Shown here one piece after another: positions 55,234 through 62,764 of a DNA stretch of 64,000 bases. Source of the DNA: Bacteroidota bacterium (lineage in GTDB: Bacteria > Bacteroidota > Bacteroidia > Cytophagales > Cytophagaceae); assembly GCA_023428135.1 (NCBI GenBank), contig JAEYZG010000004.1:33641-97640 (forward strand). Direction: 5' to 3'. Numbering within the stretch: position 1 is the first letter of the stretch; every line of letters starts with the position of its first letter. The position numbers and the translations under genes are program-made. Below the pieces are notes generated by a model. It ran no database searches. It was not told the origin of the DNA and saw only the letters and a program-made list of their open reading frames with translations.

Positions 55234-55641
55234 TTATTTCTCGGATAATTCAAGTACTCTGTCAAACTCCTCTTTTTTAACTGGCATTACAGAAAGTCTC
55301 GACTGTTTCACTAAACTCATGTTACCCAGAATTTTATCTGCTTTTATTGTTTCAAGGGTAACAGGATTTTTCAACTTTTTATGAGGGCTCAGATCTACTA
55401 CTACCCAATTGGTATCATCCGTTGTCGGATCCTGATAAAATTCCTTAAGCACTTTGGCTATTCCTACAACTTCTTTCCCTTCGTTGCTGTGATAAAAGAG
55501 CACGAGATCGCCTTTTTTCATGGCTTTCAGATTGTTACGGGCCTGATAATTTCTTACTCCGTCCCAGAAAGTTGATTTATCCTTCTGAAGTTGTTCAAAA
55601 GGATACTTGAATGGTTCTGATTTTACTAGCCAGTGATTCAT
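55234..55641 (-). CDS. EVE domain-containing protein
   Basis: 135 residues from the ATG giving MNHWLVKSEP; an in-frame ATG eight codons upstream is less likely. EVE-domain blocks: HWLVKSEPFKYPFEQL, FWDGVRNYQARNNLKAMKKGDLVLFYHSN, VVGIAKVLKEFYQDPT, and KQSRLSVMPVKKEEFDRVL at the end. EVE/thymocyte-nuclear-protein-1-like domains belong to the PUA superfamily and bind modified bases; several sit in defence or RNA-modification loci, but nothing here supports such a role. Divergent from the PolX gene. Confidence 0.9.
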   Translation of the reverse strand: MNHWLVKSEPFKYPFEQLQKDKSTFWDGVRNYQARNNLKAMKKGDLVLFYHSNEGKEVVGIAKVLKEFYQDPTTDDTNWVVVDLSPHKKLKNPVTLETIKADKILGNMSLVKQSRLSVMPVKKEEFDRVLELSEK

Positions 55642-55787
55642 TTTTAGTTCACAATTTCCATTCAAAATTAACTTTTTCCTTTAAACCAGAAAGAAAATCT
55701 TTCGAAGGGAACCCTTATTCCTTCAAAAACATTTATGACCGTAAACCTTCATTGGTTTCTCCTCATTTTTATTTTAATTTTGAATTA

Positions 55788-57500
55788 ATGGGCAATCAGG
55801 AAATTATCAACATCTTCAAACTCACAGCTTCATTAATGGAGCTCCATGAGGAAAATCCTTTCAAGATCAGAACATATCAAAATGCGGTCTATAATCTTGA
55901 CAAAATATCCAGCGATTTAGCCACACTTTCATTAGAGGAACTTGCTTCTCTGGAGGGGGTTGGAAAAAGTATTGCCGGAAAAATTCAGGATCTGAATGCT
56001 ACAGGTACCTTTCCTGAGCTATCCTCTTTATTGGCTCAGACTCCAAAAGGAGTCATTGATATTTTAAATATAAAAGGGATTGGTCCTAAGAAAGTAAGAA
56101 GTATCTGGAAAGAACTTGACATCGTTTCTACTGAAGGTCTGCTTGAAGCCTGCAACGAAAATAAAATTGCCGAACTAAAAGGTTTTGGTGAAAAAACTCA
56201 GGAAAGTATTAAGAAGGAATTGCTATTTGCTTCAGCTCAAAAAGACAAATGGATGTACGCTGAAGCTGAAGCCACCGCTTTGAAGCTTGAACAAGACCTT
56301 TCAGCCCTAAACCTGAAAGTATCTCTTGCTGGAGACATTCAAAGAAAGTCTGAGACTTTAGATACCATTCAGCTTATTATCGGGGAGAACCAGACACAGA
56401 AAGTATTTGATGCTGTCAGTGGAATTAAAACACTTGAGCAAAATATCAAAGCATCAGGACCATTTGTATGGAGGGGTAAAGATCTTTTAACTGAGATTAA
56501 GGTTGAAGTAAAAATATGTCCGGAAGAGCGTTTCGGAAACTTTGTATATCTTAATTCTGCATCTTCTTCCCACCTAAAGGCAGATCTGGGAAATTCCTCA
56601 AACCTGTTCCAGCTTTTGACCTCCAAAGACTTTCAAAATGAACAGGAGATTTTCAGCCACTTGAATTTTCCAATTATTGTTCCCGAACTTCGGGAGGGCT
56701 ATGATGAAATAGAAAAGGCAAGAGAAAACAAACTCCCGGAACTCATTACATACAACGATCTGAAAGGAACCTTGCACAATCACAGCACCTATAGTGACGG
56801 TGTTCATACTCTTGAACAAATGGCCATGTATTGCAAGGAGCTTGGATTCGAATATCTGGGAATCAGTGATCACTCCAAATCCGCTTTTTATGCCAATGGC
56901 CTGCAAGAGTTCCGTATTACAGAGCAGCATGCAGAAATTGATGCTTTGAATAAAAAATTAGCGCCATTCAAAATATTTAAAGGTATAGAATCTGATATCC
57001 TGAATGATGGCAGTCTTGATTATGAAGATTCTGTTTTAGCATCTTTTGATTTTATAGTTGCTTCTATCCATTCTAATTTGAAAATGGATAAAGCCAAAGC
57101 TACTGAAAGGCTTATTAAAGCTATCGAAAATCCTTATACCACAATGCTTGGGCATCCGACAGGAAGATTGTTACTTAAAAGAGAAGGATACCCTATAGAC
57201 CATAAAAAAGTAATTGATGCCTGCGCAGAGAATAATGTGCTTATCGAAATCAATGCACACCCAAGAAGGCTGGACATGGAATGGAAATGGGTTAGATATG
57301 CATTGGAAAAAGGTATCATGATCAGCATTAATCCTGATGCACATGAGATGGAAGGATATCTGGACATGCACTATGGGGTACATGTAGGAAGAAAAGCCGG
57401 CCTTACCAAAGAGATGACTTTTAATGCATTAAGCATGCAGGAAGCAGAACAATACTTCAACAAAAAGAAAAGCAGCTCTAAGATTTCTTCCAATGCCTAA
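55788..57500 (+). CDS. PolX-family protein: HhH/palm region plus PHP nuclease domain
   Basis: 570 residues from the ATG giving MGNQEIINIFKLTASLMELH, the usual PolX start; an open frame reaches 59 codons further upstream with no family similarity and overlaps the EVE gene. HhH motifs: LEGVGKSIAGKI, IKGIGPKKVRSIW, LKGFGEKTQESI. The palm region (about 190-270) lacks the catalytic DxD: where family members have a GS-RR-E-D-x-D pattern this protein has AGDIQRKSETLDTIQLII, and the third Asp position is Glu in IKVEVKICPEE. The PHP domain (about 328-560) keeps its metal ligands (LHNHSTYSDG, GISDHSK, GIESDIL, VASIHSNL, LGHPTG, EINAHPR, NPDAHE). So a 3'-5' exonuclease or phosphatase is expected, polymerase activity is doubtful. 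Overlaps the next gene by 8 bp. Confidence 0.88.
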   Translation: MGNQEIINIFKLTASLMELHEENPFKIRTYQNAVYNLDKISSDLATLSLEELASLEGVGKSIAGKIQDLNATGTFPELSSLLAQTPKGVIDILNIKGIGPKKVRSIWKELDIVSTEGLLEACNENKIAELKGFGEKTQESIKKELLFASAQKDKWMYAEAEATALKLEQDLSALNLKVSLAGDIQRKSETLDTIQLIIGENQTQKVFDAVSGIKTLEQNIKASGPFVWRGKDLLTEIKVEVKICPEERFGNFVYLNSASSSHLKADLGNSSNLFQLLTSKDFQNEQEIFSHLNFPIIVPELREGYDEIEKARENKLPELITYNDLKGTLHNHSTYSDGVHTLEQMAMYCKELGFEYLGISDHSKSAFYANGLQEFRITEQHAEIDALNKKLAPFKIFKGIESDILNDGSLDYEDSVLASFDFIVASIHSNLKMDKAKATERLIKAIENPYTTMLGHPTGRLLLKREGYPIDHKKVIDACAENNVLIEINAHPRRLDMEWKWVRYALEKGIMISINPDAHEMEGYLDMHYGVHVGRKAGLTKEMTFNALSMQEAEQYFNKKKSSSKISSNA

Positions 57501-58500
57501 AATACTGGTTTTACGATTTTCATCTATAGGCGATATAGTGCTTACAACTCCGGTTGTAAGAAATTTAAAGCAACAGCTTTCCGGCACAGAGATACACTAC
57601 TGTACCAAAAGTCAATTCCGTATTCTTTTTAAGGATAATCCCTATATTGACAAGGTCTTTTATCTTGATAAATCGTTAAACAACCTGATCGAAGAGCTTA
57701 AGAGAGAGGACTACGATTATATCATCGATCTTCACAATAATCTTCGCACATCAATCATTAAATGGAGACTTGGGAAAAAGTCATTTACTTTTGATAAGCT
57801 TAATCTTAAGAAATGGTTGCTGGTAAATCTCAAGGTTGACATGTTACCCTCTTTGCATATAGTTGACAGGTACATGGCGACTGTTAAAAAATTAGGTGTT
57901 ACCAATGACACTAAAGGCCTTGATTATTTCATTCCTCCCAAGGATAAAGTCAACCTTCAGAACTATGGATTGGAACCGGATAAATATATTGCATTTGCCA
58001 TAGGTGCACAGCACGCAACGAAAAGACTTCCGCTTGATAAACTAATTGAAGTATGTTCTTTGCAAAATATGCCAATTGTCCTTTTAGGTGGGAAAGAGGA
58101 TAAAACAACAGGAGACTCAGTTGCTGTTGCATGCAAAGATTTGCCATTTCAGGTTATTAATCTGAGCGGACAACTTTCACTGAATCAGTCTGCGTCTTTT
58201 CTTGAGCAGTCAAAATTTGTAATAAGTCACGATACCGGGCTCATGCATATAGCCTCTGCCTTCAAAAAAGAGATTTATTCTATCTGGGGAAATACCGTTC
58301 CGAAATTCGGTATGTATCCTTATCTAACAAAATATCATATACTTGAAAAGAATAACTTAAACTGCCGACCTTGTTCAAAAATTGGTTATAGACAATGTCC
58401 AAAGGGACATTTCAAATGCATGAATGAATTGGATCTCAAACAAGAATTTGATATAATAAAAAAACAGGAAAACCCGGTTTCCCGAGCCTTCCCGAATTAA
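57493..58500 (+). CDS. Glycosyltransferase family 9 (heptosyltransferase-like)
   Basis: 335 residues. GT9 motifs: ILVLRFSSIGDIVLTTPVVRNLKQQ at the N-terminus, DYIIDLHNNLRTSIIKWRL, FAIGAQHATKRLP for donor binding, and FVISHDTGLMHIASAFKKEIYSIWGNT near the C-terminus, followed by a Cys-rich tail (NCRPCSKIGYRQCPKGHFKCM). Enzymes of this family add heptose or related sugars to the LPS core on the inner face of the inner membrane. It overlaps the PolX-like gene by 8 bp, so translation is probably coupled; the two functions have no evident link. Confidence 0.9.
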   Translation: MPKILVLRFSSIGDIVLTTPVVRNLKQQLSGTEIHYCTKSQFRILFKDNPYIDKVFYLDKSLNNLIEELKREDYDYIIDLHNNLRTSIIKWRLGKKSFTFDKLNLKKWLLVNLKVDMLPSLHIVDRYMATVKKLGVTNDTKGLDYFIPPKDKVNLQNYGLEPDKYIAFAIGAQHATKRLPLDKLIEVCSLQNMPIVLLGGKEDKTTGDSVAVACKDLPFQVINLSGQLSLNQSASFLEQSKFVISHDTGLMHIASAFKKEIYSIWGNTVPKFGMYPYLTKYHILEKNNLNCRPCSKIGYRQCPKGHFKCMNELDLKQEFDIIKKQENPVSRAFPN

Positions 58501-58590
58501 TAACCTTAACTTTGGTTGCGCACAACCAATTATATAACGACTCAGAAATATAAATAATTCACTAAGTTGACAATTTATATTTTACAAAAT

Positions 58591-58633
58591 AAAAAAGAGC
58601 CTTTGATTTTATTAATCAAAAGGCTCTTTTTTT
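58591..58633. terminator. Bidirectional intrinsic terminator between GT9 and GH9 genes
   Basis: A6, GAGCCTTT(g)ATT, short loop, AAT(c)AAAAGGCTC, T7. It separates convergent genes and serves both strands. Confidence 0.85.
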
Positions 58634-58646
58634 AAGTGAATAAGGC

Positions 58647-61613
58647 TTATTGCTTTATTATATTTCCCGAATTAATCATCTTTTCTCCATGGAAGAGAAC
58701 CACGTGATAAAATCCAGGTTTAAGCTTTTCTCCAAACGAAGTTTTTCCATTTGAAACAGATTCAAACGCCATTCTTCCAAGCTCATCATAAACCCTTATC
58801 ATAGAATTCTCCGGAGCATCAATTATGAAATCGGAAGCCGAAGGATTAGGGAATATTACAAGTTTATTAGAAGCAGGTCCATCAATGGAGGACACCACAC
58901 GACATTTAATATTCTGAGCGTCTATCACTGCGAAAACCGGTGTTCTAGCACAAGCATTTCCTGCCTGAATTTTAATATCAAAGACACCAGGGAAAGATGC
59001 TATCTCATCATTTCTTGTATCATCTGTTATGTCTATGATACCTGCAACATCCATGGTTGAAAAATTTGCTCCATTTTTAAACCATACCAATTGATTTCCA
59101 GCAGATGGAATAAGCTCATAACTTCCTGCCCCTGGCACTTCTATCGGAGTCGGGAAATTTAAAGTATAGTAAGTATTAAATGGAGCATTGCTCTGAGCAC
59201 CTGTACAGGCTACACCTGTTGGAGTATAACTTTTTATAATAGATCCGTCTTTCCTCAGGTCAAAGGTAATTGTAACCATATCTCCACTATTGCAGCTATA
59301 AATAAAAGGCAATACTTTCATTTGGGTTATTGCAAAAGCTCTTGAAGCAGTAAATTTTATTCCAATAGCCCCTCCATTCTGAGGAGATGCCAGAGTATGA
59401 GATGTAGAGGAAGGACCAGCAGTAGTTGAAACAGAATTGCCATCCTGAACATAATATGTTTTTGAAGAAGTGATGCTTGGGCTATAAGTTAAACCTGTAG
59501 CGAGTGAAGTTCCCCCAGTGGCATCTGCATACCATTCATAAACCCCACTGGCTGCATTTACTTTCAGATTTGCCTTCCCAGCCTCACAAATGGTATCATT
59601 AACAACACTCAATAGTTTTGATGCAATTACAATATTATCTGATTTTGAAGGACATCCGGTCGCACTTATCGTTCCCACGTATGTTCCAGCCTCTGTTGCA
59701 ATATATCTTTGAGCTGTAGCACCATTAATTACCTTGCCATCTTTTGTCCAGCTATAAGTGATACCTGTTTCGGAAACTCCTAGATCCAGTGTTACTGAAG
59801 TCTGGCTGCAAAGTTCCTGATCAGTGCCAAGATTAACTGCTGGCAACACTCCAAGAATTTCGACACTTGCTTCTGTGAACCACGAAGTAAGAGAATCAAG
59901 TCTACACTTGTAAACCCCGGCCTCAGTAATTGTCAGAGTATTTTGAGTTGTTGAAGCCGGAGAGATCATAACTCCATCTTTGAACCAGGTGAATGTTTTA
60001 ACGTTGTCTATTGCCACCTTTGAATGAAGTAAATGACTTGTTTTGCCACAGATTGACCCGTTCGATCCCAGGTCAGGAGTCGTTTTACCAAATTTGGCAG
60101 TATTTACAGGATCAAGTTTAGAGTTGATAAAACCAAGTACCCCTACAAGGCAGGCATTGTAATCAATACCACTTTCGGAATATCTGTATTGATCTATGTG
60201 ATCAACATAAGTAGAGGGCGACCTTGATCCACCAACCAATAATCCCACTTGCTGGTTTTTGGTAGGAATTAACATTGCCATTTTAGGTCCACCATCAGCA
60301 GGATTTTCATCATTGAGGAAAACATTCCGATGATGAGGATGCTTTGGAGAATTTGCTCCAAAACCAACAACAAATGAATAGTTTGAAGAATTTTTACCAA
60401 GGAGATAATCTACGTTATCATAAATAAATTTATGAGGGGTAGCGTCAGTGCCATTAAGTTTTTGCCAAAGTGCCACTAATAAGGCTGCATTTGCATTGTA
60501 ACGAAGTACCCCCCAGGATGCATTCCCTGAAGAGAACTGACCATCGGCCTGTGTCTTACCCAGGTAAAGTTCGTTGATAATAGTATTAAAAGTAGATTTT
60601 GCACCGCTCTTCTCTAACAATGCAAGGTTATATATTGCGATTTCACCATTATTTTCATAGTCAAAGCCAAAATTATTTCCAGTAATATCATAAGCACCGG
60701 CATTATCTTTATGAATAGTGAATTTTAAGGCTTCGTCTTTATAACTTGTAGTATTGGTAGCCCAGAACAGTTCAGCACACATTGTTGCATAATCATCTTT
60801 CCAGTTCTTGTTTGCACCATAAAATCCTCCTTCAAAAGCTCCCACAGTTCCCGGATGCGCTTTAGCATAACTATATGCATATAAAGCATGTTGTAAACAT
60901 AAGTCTGCATAAGCAGGGTCAAAAGGTCTGTACATTCTTGACATCAAAGCTAATGTGGCGCCACAGAAGGACGGCATAGAGGCATCATTAGGGTTTTTGT
61001 ATACAGGTCTTGGATCTCCACCATCTCCAACTGCAAGAGTTTGCATCTTAACAGACGTTACCCATTTGTTATGGTCATAATTACTGTTCCCAACCTGATA
61101 ATAGAAGGTAGTAGCATTTCGTGTACATTTTATAAAATAATCTGTTGCATGTTTTACCTCATCCAGAATATCAGGAATTCCATTGGGATCATGCTTTTTG
61201 CCTTCCCAGCTCCAGTTTCCCGACGCTTTGTATCCTTTATATTCATATGAATAATAGTCATCATATCCGGCTGGAAACTCTGCGTATGCTTTAAGAAGCA
61301 TGTAAGCAGAATAAAACTCTGTTTGGCCATATTTTACGTGGTCTCCACAATCATGCCAACCACCTGAAAGATCATATCCATCTGTATCTTTATCGTTGAT
61401 AAAAGACTTACCTCTCAAGGCCTCAGGAACCCCTGCCGGTAAATGCCCGGAAATTAACCAGTTGTTTTCTCCAGACCTTTGCCCTCCATACATTCTGGTT
61501 GTCATCCACAAGGCCTTTTTATAATCCTGACTAGCAAATCCTTGTGCACTTGCACCGAAGTTTACTGCTAAAAGAGAAATTAAAATTAATAATACTAATA
61601 AAGGTTTATTCAT
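58647..61613 (-). CDS. GH9 endoglucanase with Ig-like domains and T9SS sorting domain
   Basis: 988 residues. Signal peptide 1-24 (MNKPLLVLLILISLLAVNFGASAQ). The GH9 catalytic domain (about 27-505) has the catalytic-base Asp pair in LSGGWHDCGDHVKYG (Asp88, Asp91) and VVGFGANSPKHPHHR. The acid Glu is in RYSESGIDYNACLVG (about 480). Ig-like domains follow (about 515-700: GSNGSICGKT, NLGTDQELCSQTSVTLDLGVS, NDTICEAGKANLKV), then a beta-sandwich (about 720-900). The C-terminus is a T9SS type A domain (KLVIFPNPSASDFIIDAP ... LKPGFYHVVLFHG). It should be exported by the T9SS and cut internal beta-1,4-glucan bonds of cellulose. Typical of Cytophaga-type cellulolysis. Monocistronic. Confidence 0.95.
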   Translation of the reverse strand: MNKPLLVLLILISLLAVNFGASAQGFASQDYKKALWMTTRMYGGQRSGENNWLISGHLPAGVPEALRGKSFINDKDTDGYDLSGGWHDCGDHVKYGQTEFYSAYMLLKAYAEFPAGYDDYYSYEYKGYKASGNWSWEGKKHDPNGIPDILDEVKHATDYFIKCTRNATTFYYQVGNSNYDHNKWVTSVKMQTLAVGDGGDPRPVYKNPNDASMPSFCGATLALMSRMYRPFDPAYADLCLQHALYAYSYAKAHPGTVGAFEGGFYGANKNWKDDYATMCAELFWATNTTSYKDEALKFTIHKDNAGAYDITGNNFGFDYENNGEIAIYNLALLEKSGAKSTFNTIINELYLGKTQADGQFSSGNASWGVLRYNANAALLVALWQKLNGTDATPHKFIYDNVDYLLGKNSSNYSFVVGFGANSPKHPHHRNVFLNDENPADGGPKMAMLIPTKNQQVGLLVGGSRSPSTYVDHIDQYRYSESGIDYNACLVGVLGFINSKLDPVNTAKFGKTTPDLGSNGSICGKTSHLLHSKVAIDNVKTFTWFKDGVMISPASTTQNTLTITEAGVYKCRLDSLTSWFTEASVEILGVLPAVNLGTDQELCSQTSVTLDLGVSETGITYSWTKDGKVINGATAQRYIATEAGTYVGTISATGCPSKSDNIVIASKLLSVVNDTICEAGKANLKVNAASGVYEWYADATGGTSLATGLTYSPSITSSKTYYVQDGNSVSTTAGPSSTSHTLASPQNGGAIGIKFTASRAFAITQMKVLPFIYSCNSGDMVTITFDLRKDGSIIKSYTPTGVACTGAQSNAPFNTYYTLNFPTPIEVPGAGSYELIPSAGNQLVWFKNGANFSTMDVAGIIDITDDTRNDEIASFPGVFDIKIQAGNACARTPVFAVIDAQNIKCRVVSSIDGPASNKLVIFPNPSASDFIIDAPENSMIRVYDELGRMAFESVSNGKTSFGEKLKPGFYHVVLFHGEKMINSGNIIKQ

Positions 61614-61770
61614 TTCCTAAATTGGTTTTAATATATAGAATCCAGGCAAAATACCATATTGTATATACTATTTCAATAGAAATTGTAACCTACCGGAAAA
61701 TAATTGTAAAAATTGTATCTATTAATTGAAAACTAGGGCTTTCAAGAAGGGAACATCGAAAAAATGAAAA

Positions 61771-61796
61771 TAAAAAACCCGCGTTGCCACGGGTTA
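61771..61796 (-). terminator. Intrinsic terminator of the cold-shock gene
   Basis: AACCCG / CGGGTT stem with 8-base loop (61776-61796), followed on the minus strand by TTTTATTTT. It starts 30 bp after the stop at 61826. Confidence 0.75.
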
Positions 61797-61825
61797 AGTT
61801 CTTTTGCCTCTGTAAATAAAATAAT

Positions 61826-62017
61826 TTATATTTTCTTTACATTCACCGCGCTAAGGCCTTTTTTGCCATCAACCACTTTGAAAGCAACTTTATCATTTTG
61901 CTTTACTTTGTCTTCGAGACCTGTCACATGAACAAAAATTTCCTGGTTTGAACTTTCATCTTTAATGAAACCATAACCTTTGCTCTCATTGAAGAATTTG
62001 ATTGTACCTGTATTCAT
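61826..62017 (-). CDS. Cold-shock domain protein
   Basis: 63 residues from the ATG giving MNTGTIKFFNESKGYGFIKDE. An open frame extends 21 codons upstream without family similarity. RNP1 (KGYGFI) and RNP2-like (EIFVHVT) motifs are present, as is the C-terminal VAFKVVDGKKGLSAVNV. It binds single-stranded nucleic acid and melts RNA secondary structure. Slightly short compared with CspA (70), normal for Bacteroidota. The leader on the minus strand can form a GCCGATTTGTAGGC hairpin. Own terminator downstream. Confidence 0.93.
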   Translation of the reverse strand: MNTGTIKFFNESKGYGFIKDESSNQEIFVHVTGLEDKVKQNDKVAFKVVDGKKGLSAVNVKKI

Positions 62018-62092
62018 AAAATAAGTAATTAATTTCCCTAAAGTTAAAAAAATATTTAATATATGCCTACAAATCGGCAAAAAAATTACATC

Positions 62093-62138
62093 AAAAAAAA
62101 ATATCTAAAGGAGAGACTTATTGTTAATTCTCTCCTTT
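62093..62138 (-). terminator. Intrinsic terminator of the small HTH regulator
   Basis: AAAGGAGAGA / TCTCTCCTTT perfect 10-bp stem with a 12-base loop (62107-62138), then A T-rich run including T9 on the minus strand. The first arm lies inside the last codons of the HTH gene. Confidence 0.85.
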
Positions 62139-62504
62139 ATTAAGCTTATTTTCAAGCAAGAAGATAATTTTCTCCTTATCAGAAAGCTGCTGTTTTAGTA
62201 GCTCAACCTCCTTTTTCATACGCTCATTCTCCTGTACCAATTGCTCATTGAAAATTTTCTGATCTGACAAGGCTCTCATAATATCCTCTTTTTCAGAAGA
62301 TTCAGCTTTCCACTTAAAGATTTCCTCAACAGTAACTTCCAAAATGGAAGCTATTTTCTCCAGACGATCTACCGTTAGGGAGATCGCTCCGCGTTCAATT
62401 TTACCATAAGTTGAATAGTCAATTCCTAATTGATAGGCCAGATACTCCTGACTTATTCCCTTTTGCTTTCTAATTGATTTTATATTTAGTACAACGCCGC
62501 TCAC
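62124..62504 (-). CDS. XRE family HTH regulator with coiled-coil tail
   Basis: 126 residues starting with GTG (no ATG available near the family start). HTH_3 domain at about 8-62 (IRKQKGISQEYLAYQLGIDYSTYGKIERGAISLTVDRLEKIASIL), then a heptad-rich coiled coil about 75-120 (QLVQENERMKKEVELLKQQLSDKEKIIFLLENKL) likely to dimerise. A TAAATTTG -7 box is 8 bp upstream, which would give an almost leaderless message. Typical of Bacteroidota autonomous HTH regulators; target unknown. Own terminator downstream. Confidence 0.88.
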   Translation of the reverse strand: MSGVVLNIKSIRKQKGISQEYLAYQLGIDYSTYGKIERGAISLTVDRLEKIASILEVTVEEIFKWKAESSEKEDIMRALSDQKIFNEQLVQENERMKKEVELLKQQLSDKEKIIFLLENKLNKGEN

Positions 62505-62511
62505 TGATTAA

Positions 62512-62519
62512 CAAATTTA
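62512..62519 (-). promoter_or_regulatory. Candidate -7 box for the small HTH regulator
   Basis: TAAATTTG on the minus strand, a full TAnnTTTG match. The predicted start would fall within a few bases of the GTG at 62504, so the transcript may be nearly leaderless. No clear -33. Confidence 0.35.
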
Positions 62520-62697
62520 GATAATGGAAATATCCTATAACAGGGTATAAAAAGACTACTACAAGAGTTTAAATATCTGAAAGAGCAACATTTAGGCTTT
62601 TAAAGCTCATATATTCTTTTTATTCCTGTACTGAATAAAGAACAAACAGCTAAAAATTAAAATTCAATTAAAAGCACTGAGGATGAATATAAATTTA

Positions 62698-62733
62698 AAA
62701 AAGAAGGGCAGGTTTTAATTAAAACCTGCCCTT
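62698..62733 (-). terminator. Intrinsic terminator of threonine synthase
   Basis: AAGGGCAGGTTTTAA and its perfect complement form a 30-bp palindrome (62704-62733), followed on the minus strand by CTTTTTT. It starts 32 bp after the stop at 62765. Confidence 0.9.
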
Positions 62734-62764
62734 AATAGTAAAACATGTTAAATCCCTGTAAAAA

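Noticed and set aside
55611..55787. 59-codon N-terminal extension of the PolX-like protein
   Set aside because: It overlaps the divergent EVE gene start and matches nothing; the family start is at 55788.
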